Assembly: GCA_945869365.1 (NCBI GenBank)
Contig: CAMBOW010000004.1
Span: 1 to 49,708 of the forward strand
Direction: 5' to 3'
Source of the DNA: Flavobacterium psychrophilum
Lineage (GTDB): Bacteria; Bacteroidota; Bacteroidia; Flavobacteriales; Flavobacteriaceae
DNA length: 49,708 nt
Shown here: piece by piece, positions 42,994 through 49,708 of the stretch
Numbering within the stretch: the first letter of the stretch is position 1
Layout of the letters: each line of letters opens with the position of its first letter
Notes under the pieces: generated by a model
Database searches by the model: none
What the model saw: only the letters and a program-made list of their open reading frames with translations
Told to the model about the DNA's origin: nothing
Made by a program: the position numbers and the translations under genes

Positions 42994-45300
42994 TTAGCGT
43001 TTTAGACTAAAGTTTCCTGTTAATGTATCGAATTGATCAAATTGTATGCTAAACCAATAATCATCAGCCGGTAATTGTTTACCCAGATGACTACCATCCC
43101 AGCCTTCGCTGGCTTCTGACAATTCTTTGAGCAATTTACCAAATCGATCAAAAATACGCAGTTTTGCTTTGGATACAAATTTTAAATTTTCAATGCGCCA
43201 CAAATCGTTAAATCCATCGCCATTGGGTGTAAAGAAACGCGGGTAATCCAATACATAAATGGGCTCATTGTCTTTTCCGCAGCGGTGAATATCTTGAACC
43301 GTAATAATATAGGCGGCTGCCGGAACTTGGGTAAAAAGCGAACTGCTCTGAAAATCGATTCCGTTGAGGCTGTATTCGTAGCTGCCGGTTCCGCTCACAG
43401 TAATTTGAATACTGGCGCCGTTAGCTTGAAATTGATTAATTTCTACTCCTGTAATGTTGGGCGCACTCGAGTTGATTACGATGAAATTTTTACGTGCTTC
43501 ACAGCCGTTGGCATCGGTTACGGTTACCGTATAGGTGTTGGCTGTGTCAATGCGAATGCCAGGAATCGATGGGCCATTGGACCAAGAATAGGAAGTAAAA
43601 ATAGGATCAACGGCCAAATCGAGCGAATCCAAAGGACACAAATAGACCGTGCTGTCGGCAAAATTTGCCGGTTGGTTGCGGTTTACTTCCAGACTAATGG
43701 GGCTGAAGCCAAAACAATCGGGGCCGTTGGAAATCTTGGCAAAAATAGTTTGCTGATTTATCGTGGTGTTTGTAAAAACAGCGGGGAGCTCATTTTGTTC
43801 GGCCTGAGCATCAACTAGGTTGGCGTAATATTGGACAACCAATCCCAAAGGCAATCCATTCAACAATAGCTGATTTATATTGGCCAAGGTAAATCCAAAA
43901 AAACCGTCTACTGTTCCATCCAAATCACAACTGGCATAGCTAAGGTTTTGCGGGACAGTAGCCGAAGAAATTTGCAATTGTATTACAGCCACTGCCACAC
44001 AACCAAAATTAGTTTGCACGGCGGCATAAATGGTTTTGGGTACCGATGAATATGTAGTAGGGGTTGATATGGCCAGATTTACATCAAATTGTTGGGCTGC
44101 AGTTCCCGAATCAAAATAGAGCACTTGTCCATAACTGCTGTTGTTATTGGTTACAAGCGTTGTGAGTTTTGTAAGATTAAACACTGCCGAACCATCAAGG
44201 TTATCGTCGCAAGCCAAGAGGGTAGAGGGAACCAACACGGGTTTGGGTACAAATTCGAGTATACAACTGCCGGTACTGGCACAACTGCTGCTGGCTGCGG
44301 TAATGGCCACGCTGTAGGTTCCCGAAACCGAATTGGCAATGGTGAGTGTTGGATTGGTTTCGATTGTCAGCGGGTTTCCGTTCAAAAACCATTGGTAGAA
44401 ATTAGTACCGGCTTGGGTAGCGTTTAAGGTGATCGGGTTGCCTTCGCAGATTGGGTTATTGGTAGCCACTAATCGATCGGGACCCAAATCTATTCCCAAA
44501 TTAAAACTGCCGCCACCCAAAAAAATAGCCGAATCATACCGCACATTTTCGTGGTCGGCAATCACCAATTTGATGTGGTAATTTCGTCCGGGAACTACGG
44601 TAGCTTGCGCGGTCATGACTATTGTTTGCCCATTAAAATTTATGGGAGCCGTCGAGCCATTGTAACCCCCAAAAAATGTAGGATTGGCTGCCGCACAAGA
44701 TCCTGCAATGGCCGGATGCACCGAAGTGACGAGCACAGGAGTAGTTGTCCCTGGAATCAAGGCCAAGTTTTGATAGGGCGCCGAACTACCCACTTCTTTC
44801 AGTAAAAATGCAAATCCGTCCGAGTAACGGCAGGGTGCAGTGCCTTGGTATTCTTCGGAAGCAAAAATATAGTTGAATCGAAAGTCACTATTTTGGGGGG
44901 TAAAATCGAATTCTAATGTAGTTGCATTAAAGGTATTGGTAAAGTTGATCGCTTGTTCCAAATTCAAATCGCCTTGCCAAGCGTTTTGTCCTTCATCAAT
45001 GAGATTCGTATTAGGACCAGCTGCACGTTGTGCCCGGGCGGTACACAAAATTACGCCGTTGGCAAACGGAAATGTTCCGCCGCCGTTGGCAAAGTAGCCA
45101 TAGCTTTTTTGTGCTCCGCTAAAGGGATCGCCACTCACCGTTACATTGGAGACCGCCGCACAGGGATTGTTGATCAACACATTTTCGACCAATTGTTGCG
45201 CGGTGTAGGTGTCGTCAATAGAAACATTTTGGCTATAGGCATCCTCCGCTATTACCAAGAATAGGACAAAGAGAATTCGAAAGTAGCCCGATATTTTCAT
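42994..45300 (-). CDS. T9SS type B surface protein with choice-of-anchor L domain (768 aa)
   Basis: A 768-residue secreted protein. ATG 45300 is chosen over GTG 45306, two codons upstream; the signal peptide is MKISGYFRILFVLFLVIAEDAYSQ. Residues about 30-285 form a choice-of-anchor L domain (TAQQLVENVLI, YGYFANGGGTFPFANGVILCT, EFDFTPQNSDFRFNYIFASEEYQG, DGFAFLL). Then come Ig-like modules with ACDDNLDGSAVFNL and ASCDLDGTVDGFF. The C-terminus (FFTPNGDGFNDLW to TGNFSLKR) is a T9SS type B sorting domain closely similar to that of the next gene. Probably an adhesin; expressed together with the giant gene (18-bp gap). Confidence 0.9.
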   Translation of the reverse strand: MKISGYFRILFVLFLVIAEDAYSQNVSIDDTYTAQQLVENVLINNPCAAVSNVTVSGDPFSGAQKSYGYFANGGGTFPFANGVILCTARAQRAAGPNTNLIDEGQNAWQGDLNLEQAINFTNTFNATTLEFDFTPQNSDFRFNYIFASEEYQGTAPCRYSDGFAFLLKEVGSSAPYQNLALIPGTTTPVLVTSVHPAIAGSCAAANPTFFGGYNGSTAPINFNGQTIVMTAQATVVPGRNYHIKLVIADHENVRYDSAIFLGGGSFNLGIDLGPDRLVATNNPICEGNPITLNATQAGTNFYQWFLNGNPLTIETNPTLTIANSVSGTYSVAITAASSSCASTGSCILEFVPKPVLVPSTLLACDDNLDGSAVFNLTKLTTLVTNNNSSYGQVLYFDSGTAAQQFDVNLAISTPTTYSSVPKTIYAAVQTNFGCVAVAVIQLQISSATVPQNLSYASCDLDGTVDGFFGFTLANINQLLLNGLPLGLVVQYYANLVDAQAEQNELPAVFTNTTINQQTIFAKISNGPDCFGFSPISLEVNRNQPANFADSTVYLCPLDSLDLAVDPIFTSYSWSNGPSIPGIRIDTANTYTVTVTDANGCEARKNFIVINSSAPNITGVEINQFQANGASIQITVSGTGSYEYSLNGIDFQSSSLFTQVPAAAYIITVQDIHRCGKDNEPIYVLDYPRFFTPNGDGFNDLWRIENLKFVSKAKLRIFDRFGKLLKELSEASEGWDGSHLGKQLPADDYWFSIQFDQFDTLTGNFSLKR

Positions 45301-45322
45301 TGGCACACGCTCCTAAAGCGAT

Positions 45323-46381
45323 TTAGCTTTTTTGTTCTTTGTTAAAATACACTAGGTAGTAATACATTTGTTTTTCTTCGTCCCAGCCTTTTTCTACAAA
45401 TTTTTCGGCGCTTTCGGGGTTGATGAAATCCAATTTTATTTGAATATGGGTATCTAGATTAATTACGTTTTTAATTGATTTTCGCGCATCCGAAACCGCA
45501 GCATTGGCAATCGGAAAAGAGGTCACGTCTTCGATGCTGTATTTTTCGCCTTTGTCTACCTTGTAGCTTTTAAACTCCGGAATCAAATCGGGGTTGTCGA
45601 GTACTTCGTTCAAGAAGTTGCTTTCGTCAAACTGGTCGTTTTTGGCAAAATAATTCACCGAACGATTCATGAACATCACTTCTTCTTTTTTGTCTTCGGC
45701 CGGAAAAACGACGTCTTTGGCAAAGCCTTGGCAAAATTTCAAGTATTTTTTGGTGATAAAATTTTCGTCTTCAAAGGCATCCACCGACAAGAAATGCTCG
45801 AGCCAATACCGTGCATCGTAGCGGTTGCTGTCTACCGTCAAAATTTTATAGCCTTCTTCTTTTTTGTGGTTAAATACCAAACAGCCTTTGTCCAATTTGC
45901 TCAAGTTGATTCCTTGTTTCAAGATCATCTCAAGGTTGGTTCCTTTTTCTTCAAACTGCAAAAAATCGGTTTGCAACTCACTTTTAAAAATCCCCACGGC
46001 ATCGACTACCGTATTGTCGATCGACAAATGACTCAAATAGGCCACATACACTTCTCCGTTTTTGATGTGCGGATGGTTGGATTGCTCAAACAAATGCTGG
46101 GTTATTTTTTTGGAAACCTCTTGCACCGATGTGGGATCGGTGAAAATTTGAGTGACCATTTGGTACATTTCGTTGTATTCCAAATCGACATCGTGGGCAA
46201 ATTGGTAGTAGTTTTCTTCTTTGTCTCGAAAGGACTTAAAAAAATATTCTTTTAACAACGGTACAAGCTCGTCGTTTAAATTATAGGGTTGGTCAGATAA
46301 AAAGAGCGCTTCGTTTCGGCTTTTATTGCCCACACGGTGAATGGATAAATTTTCGATGTGGGTGTTGTACAAATTAATCAT
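45323..46381 (-). CDS. nucleoid-associated protein, NdpA/YejK family
   Basis: A 352-residue protein of the 37-kDa nucleoid-associated family. ATG 46381 gives the family-like N-terminus MINLYNTHIENLSIHRVGNK; a TTG start 39 nt upstream would add 13 unlikely residues. Other family segments are SNHPHIKNGEVYVAYLSHL, AVGIFKSE, INLSKLDKGCLVFN and ILTVDSNRYDARYWLEHFL. These proteins bind the nucleoid in Gram-negative bacteria; a more precise role is unknown, and some relatives sit in defence or mobile contexts, which is not the case here. It lies upstream of the type B genes with a 22-nt gap. Confidence 0.87.
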   Translation of the reverse strand: MINLYNTHIENLSIHRVGNKSRNEALFLSDQPYNLNDELVPLLKEYFFKSFRDKEENYYQFAHDVDLEYNEMYQMVTQIFTDPTSVQEVSKKITQHLFEQSNHPHIKNGEVYVAYLSHLSIDNTVVDAVGIFKSELQTDFLQFEEKGTNLEMILKQGINLSKLDKGCLVFNHKKEEGYKILTVDSNRYDARYWLEHFLSVDAFEDENFITKKYLKFCQGFAKDVVFPAEDKKEEVMFMNRSVNYFAKNDQFDESNFLNEVLDNPDLIPEFKSYKVDKGEKYSIEDVTSFPIANAAVSDARKSIKNVINLDTHIQIKLDFINPESAEKFVEKGWDEEKQMYYYLVYFNKEQKS

Positions 46382-46410
46382 AAAGGGGTTTTCGTTTAAT
46401 ATTTTAGATA

Positions 46411-46447
46411 AAAGAACCAAGAAGTAAGGAATCTCAGCTTCTTGGTT
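46411..46447 (-). terminator. terminator after the pRiA4b ORF-3-like gene
   Basis: Ten-bp perfect stem AACCAAGAAG / CTTCTTGGTT with a 13-nt loop, followed on the reverse strand by CTTTTAT. It separates this gene from the NdpA-family gene. Confidence 0.6.
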
Positions 46448-46492
46448 GCCTAGTGTTTTTCTATTAGAATGGAATTGTAATTCAAGTAAATG

Positions 46493-47029
46493 CTAATAAT
46501 CGTCGTAGCTGTGGTCTTCGTATCCGCCTTCGTTTTCGTCAAAAAGATCCAAATCGTCTTCGTCGAGGTCGTCTTCAAATTCGTCGTAGATGCCTTCGGT
46601 CATATCGGCTTCGTAGTTTTTGCCATCGGCTTCGTCAGGCATAAACCCATGGCTAAACAAGGTAGCCGGATAGGTTTCGGAAGCGCTCACCTCTTCAATA
46701 GCTGCCAGTTCTACCAAGAATGTCCACATGTTTAGAAAGTCGTACACGTAGATAATTTTGGTATTTTCCTTGTCTAATAAATCGGCCAAAACATACTCGC
46801 TCATGATGCGTTGTTCGCCAGGTGTATCGCCGGTGTCAAATAAGGCAATTTCGTCTTCTTGGTTCCATTTATCGTCGCAAGTATAGAACGAGGCCATTTC
46901 TTGCCCGTCAAAATCAAAGGCATTCACAATGGCATTGTGCAAATCTTCTAAGGTGTCGTTTTCCAAAATCGCGATGTCTCGAAATATATCTTCTTCGGTA
47001 TCGAGGATCACTCTAAATTTATAAACCAT
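46493..47029 (-). CDS. plasmid pRiA4b ORF-3-like (PRiA4_ORF3) family protein
   Basis: A 178-residue cytoplasmic protein. The N-terminal 115 residues match the PRiA4_ORF3 fold: VYKFRVILDTEEDIFRDIAILENDTLEDLHNAIVNAF then the strand-helix segment IIYVYDFLNMWTFLVELAAI. Function unknown; the family name derives from a plasmid gene and IS1096-linked genes, but no mobile element is present here. The last 45 residues are extremely acidic (DEFEDDLDEDDLDLFDENEGG). It ends 14 nt downstream of pheT, so the two are probably co-transcribed. Confidence 0.88.
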   Translation of the reverse strand: MVYKFRVILDTEEDIFRDIAILENDTLEDLHNAIVNAFDFDGQEMASFYTCDDKWNQEDEIALFDTGDTPGEQRIMSEYVLADLLDKENTKIIYVYDFLNMWTFLVELAAIEEVSASETYPATLFSHGFMPDEADGKNYEADMTEGIYDEFEDDLDEDDLDLFDENEGGYEDHSYDDY

Positions 47030-47043
47030 ATTCTGTTTTTTTA

Positions 47044-49464
47044 TTAGCGTAAACTTACGCCCAATTCGCTAGTTAATTTTTCTTGTAAGTTGTTCATTAC
47101 GGCATCAATTTGCTCGTCAGTGAGGGTTTTACTATTGTCTTGTAAAATGAAACTCACTGCATACGATTTTTTGCCTTCGGGTAAGCTGTCGCCTTGGTAC
47201 ACGTCAAATAACTGAATGTTTTTGAGCAATATTTTTTCGGTTTGTTTGGCCAATTGGTAAATCGCATCAAAACTCACGGCCTCGTCTATGAGCATCGAGA
47301 AATCGCGACGCACTTCGGGAAACTTGGGAATATCTTGGAATTTTGTTTTGGTCGAAACCAATTTCAACACCAAATTCCAATTGATGTCGGCATAGAATAC
47401 CTCTTGCTTGATGTCAAAATACTTGAGGATCGATTTTTTTACGGTGCCAAATTCAACCAAGGTTTCGTTGCCAACGGCATACTGAACGCCTTCAGCAAAT
47501 ACATCCGATTGCAGCGGTTTGGTTTTGGATTTGTCAATGCCAATGCGCGACAACAAGGCATCGATGTAGCCTTTGAAGAAGAAAAAGTCACTGGCTTTGG
47601 TGGCTTGTGTCCAGTTTTCGGGGTGACGGTTGCCGCTCACAAATAAACTCAAGTGCTTGGGTTCACTATAGCTTCCGGCTTTGTAGTGGTAGGTTTTGCC
47701 AAATTCAAACAACTTCAAATCCGAATTTCTTCGGTTGCAGTTGTAGGCTACGGCTTCCAAACCAGAAAACAAAAGCGATTGACGCAGGGCCGATAAATCA
47801 GTACTCAACGGATTGAGCATACTCACATTGTGTTCGGCTTGCAGTTGTTCACTCAAATTTACATAATCGGGCGTGGTGAGCGAATTGGCCATCATCTCAT
47901 GAAACTCTTGGGAATTCAATTGATTGGCAATGGTATTTTGAATTTTGTAGTCTTCACTACGCGACGAATTGGCCATCGTAGCGTGTAATTTCTTACTAAA
48001 ATTGATGTTGTTATAGCCGTACACCCGTAATATTTCTTCGATCACGTCAATTTCGCGTTGCACATCTACGCGGTAGGCCGGAACAATCAAGCCTAATCCG
48101 GCATCGGTAGAGCTGTTTACTTTGATGTCAAGGGAAGCCAATATTTTTTTGATAATTTCTTTGGACAATTCTTGCCCGATTAACTTGGTTGTTTTTTCAA
48201 AATTCAAAAACACCGGGAAGTCTTCTATCTTTTTGGGGTACACATCAATTACGTCCGAGGTGATTTCGCCGCCAGCTACTTCAAGAATTAAAATGGCTGC
48301 CCGTTTTAGCGCATATTCAGTAATCGTTGGGTCAATGCCGCGCTCAAATCGGAAAGAAGCATCGGTGTTGAGGCTATGTCTTTTGGCCGACTTTCGCACA
48401 CTTACGGCATTAAAATAGGCGCTTTCTAAAAATATATTTTGGGTAGATTCGCTCACGCCCGATTCTTTTCCGCCAAAAACTCCCGCGATACACAAAGGTC
48501 CCTGGTCGTCACAAATCATCAAATCGTCTTCGTGCAAACTGCGTTCGATATCGTCTAAGGTGGTAAATTTGGTTCCAGCTGCAACCGTTTTCACCTGAAT
48601 TTTTCCGTTTATTTTATTGGCATCAAAAGCGTGTAACGGCTGACCCAATTCGTGCATCACGTAATTGGTCACATCCACAATGTTGTTTTTGGGTTGCAAG
48701 CCAATGGCTTTCAATCGGTTTTGCAACCATTCGGGCGAGGGTTTAAGCGAAATTCCCGAAATGGTTACCCCACAATAGCGTGGCGCCAGTTTTGGGTTTT
48801 CGACTTGTACATCAATTTTTAGGGTGCGTTTGTCTACTCTAAAATTGCTCACCGAGGGCGTGATTAATTCTACTTGCACGCCACTTTGTATCAAACCGGC
48901 ACGCAAATCACGGGCGGTTCCCCAGTGACTCATGGCATCGGCGCGATTAGGCGTAAGCCCAATTTCAAACACCTCGTCGTTTTCTATTTTAAATTCTTTG
49001 GCTACCGATGCGCCAGGAGTTAATTGGTCATCCAACACCAAAATACCTTCGTGGCTGTCGCCCAAGCCCAATTCGTCTTCGGCGCAAATCATGCCGTAAC
49101 TTTCTACATCGCGGATTTTCCCTTTTTTGATCACAAAGGCATCGCCGTTTTTGTCGTACAAAGTAATGCCAATTAAGGCAACGGGAACTTTTTGTCCTGC
49201 AGCCACATTGCTGGCGCCGCATACAATTTGCAAGGGCGTATCGGTGCCCACATTTACAGTAGTCACTTTGAGTCGATCGGCGTTGGGATGTGGTTCACAG
49301 CTCAGTACGTGTCCTACCACAATTCCTTCGAGTCCACCTTTTACCGATTGGTATTTATCTACGGCTTCTACTTCCAGTCCCAAGTCAGTGAGTAGGGCGG
49401 CAATTTCGTCGGATTTCCAGTCTATTTTAAGAAATTGTTTGATCCAATTGTACGATATTTTCAT
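47044..49464 (-). CDS. pheT: phenylalanyl-tRNA synthetase beta subunit
   Basis: An 806-residue beta chain of the (alpha-beta)2 PheRS. The N-terminal EMAP/tRNA-binding domain is MKISYNWIKQFLKIDW then GIVVGHVLSCEPHPNADRLKVTTVNVG; the B3/B4 region has LTPNRADAMSHWGTARDLRAG and FGGKESGVSESTQNIFLESAYF with RFERGIDP; the B5 domain and the catalytic-like core follow; the C-terminal ferredoxin-fold anticodon domain is FPEVRRDFSMLIDEAVSFD to the end. The length is normal. The alpha subunit gene pheS is not in the window. TATATTTA at 49500-49493 on the reverse strand is a possible -7 box. Confidence 0.97.
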   Translation of the reverse strand: MKISYNWIKQFLKIDWKSDEIAALLTDLGLEVEAVDKYQSVKGGLEGIVVGHVLSCEPHPNADRLKVTTVNVGTDTPLQIVCGASNVAAGQKVPVALIGITLYDKNGDAFVIKKGKIRDVESYGMICAEDELGLGDSHEGILVLDDQLTPGASVAKEFKIENDEVFEIGLTPNRADAMSHWGTARDLRAGLIQSGVQVELITPSVSNFRVDKRTLKIDVQVENPKLAPRYCGVTISGISLKPSPEWLQNRLKAIGLQPKNNIVDVTNYVMHELGQPLHAFDANKINGKIQVKTVAAGTKFTTLDDIERSLHEDDLMICDDQGPLCIAGVFGGKESGVSESTQNIFLESAYFNAVSVRKSAKRHSLNTDASFRFERGIDPTITEYALKRAAILILEVAGGEITSDVIDVYPKKIEDFPVFLNFEKTTKLIGQELSKEIIKKILASLDIKVNSSTDAGLGLIVPAYRVDVQREIDVIEEILRVYGYNNINFSKKLHATMANSSRSEDYKIQNTIANQLNSQEFHEMMANSLTTPDYVNLSEQLQAEHNVSMLNPLSTDLSALRQSLLFSGLEAVAYNCNRRNSDLKLFEFGKTYHYKAGSYSEPKHLSLFVSGNRHPENWTQATKASDFFFFKGYIDALLSRIGIDKSKTKPLQSDVFAEGVQYAVGNETLVEFGTVKKSILKYFDIKQEVFYADINWNLVLKLVSTKTKFQDIPKFPEVRRDFSMLIDEAVSFDAIYQLAKQTEKILLKNIQLFDVYQGDSLPEGKKSYAVSFILQDNSKTLTDEQIDAVMNNLQEKLTSELGVSLR

Positions 49465-49595
49465 AGTATCCTGCGTGCTTTTTTTGAAGATGTAAATATA
49501 CGGATTGCGGATTTGTGGTGAGGAAAATTATTGAAAAATTTAATGATTTAAAGATTGAAAAATTTGCACCTTAAACAGCAGAATTGGAAATTGGT

Positions 49596-49614
49596 CCCGA
49601 AGTTTCGGGATGGA
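49596..49614. repeat. 19-nt hairpin-containing repeat, copy 2
   Basis: CCCGAAGTTTCGGG with flank GATGGA is identical over 19 nt to the reverse complement of 7026-7044. The hairpin (7-bp arms counting the outer T/A pair) followed by a T-run could also act as a terminator on the + strand. Confidence 0.7.
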
Positions 49615-49625
49615 TTTTTTTTTCT

Positions 49626-49690
49626 TTGCCACGAATGCACAGATTTTACTTTGTATTTATTGAAAAAAAAAATTCGTGCATTCGTGGCAA
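49626..49690. repeat. 15-bp perfect inverted repeat with 35-nt spacer
   Basis: TTGCCACGAATGCAC at 49626-49640 and its exact reverse complement at 49676-49690. The CACGAAT/ATTCGTG words are frequent in flavobacterial intergenic repeats. The gap 49465-49708 shows no gene. Confidence 0.8.
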
Positions 49691-49708
49691 TTCAAAAATT
49701 GTAATTTA

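Noticed and set aside
45323..46381. Defence island suspicion from the NdpA-family gene
   Set aside because: Neighbours are pheT and T9SS surface proteins; no nuclease, helicase or toxin gene is nearby.
46493..47029. Possible mobile element, because the protein family is named after plasmid and IS1096-linked genes
   Set aside because: No transposase, terminal inverted repeats or composition change is seen; it lies between pheT and an NdpA-family gene and seems a normal chromosomal gene.

Overview
The window is a stretch of ordinary chromosome from a member of the Bacteroidota, most likely a Flavobacteriaceae species close to Flavobacterium. The sequence-based reasons are: A+T-rich DNA; promoters of the Bacteroidota form TTG-N19-TANNTTTG (clear upstream of tRNA-Glu, a DUF2795 gene and rpmB); proteins with type IX secretion (T9SS) type A and type B C-terminal sorting domains; a long SecA without the C-terminal zinc motif; the rpmB-rpmG-DUF4295-ftsY order; bacillithiol synthesis (BshC); and an archaeal/eukaryal-type ProS. 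No phage, plasmid, IS element, rRNA or CRISPR array is visible.

Layout. 1-7.0 kb: the truncated GTPase chaperone gene meaB, a GlcD-like FAD oxidase, a 36-residue basic protein, secA, a DUF2795 protein and a PduO-type cobalamin adenosyltransferase. 7.1-11.8 kb: a MacB/LolD-type ABC ATPase, a methyltransferase carrying heptanucleotide repeats in its coding sequence, a Uup-like ABC-F protein and a family 2 glycosyltransferase. 11.9-16.5 kb: an E2 acyltransferase, a DnaQ-type exonuclease, a fumarylacetoacetate hydrolase-family protein, an HPt protein and cinA. 16.6-18.5 kb: rpmB, rpmG, DUF4295, ftsY and a small membrane protein. 18.5-24.3 kb: a serine hydrolase lipoprotein, a small lipoprotein plus a DUF721 gene, ndk, a SusE/F-like secreted protein below a LacI-type operator, and bshC. 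24.4-32.7 kb: a B12-binding radical SAM protein convergent with rimO, a FadL-like outer-membrane protein, an Asn/Tyr-rich lipoprotein, proS, tRNA-Glu and rpsT. 32.7-37.8 kb: a response regulator and PAS histidine kinase pair, typA and a secreted esterase. 37.8-49.5 kb: two T9SS type B surface proteins, an NdpA-family nucleoid protein, a pRiA4b ORF-3-like protein and pheT.

The genes are mostly housekeeping (translation, secretion, nucleotide, redox and B12 metabolism), with envelope and surface functions between them: T9SS cargo, lipoproteins and an outer-membrane porin-like protein. MeaB, the adenosyltransferase and the B12-binding radical SAM protein all point to cobalamin use.

I see no clearly new multi-gene system. 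The most unusual content is non-coding: several families of short inverted or dispersed repeats sitting directly against gene ends. One occurs twice (20972-21062 and 36864-36928) and supplies a stop codon; one forms part of a methyltransferase gene including its start; one brackets a divergent promoter region; and a 19-nt hairpin sequence occurs at both ends of the window. An exact 18-bp palindrome upstream of the SusE/F-like gene is a strong candidate operator.
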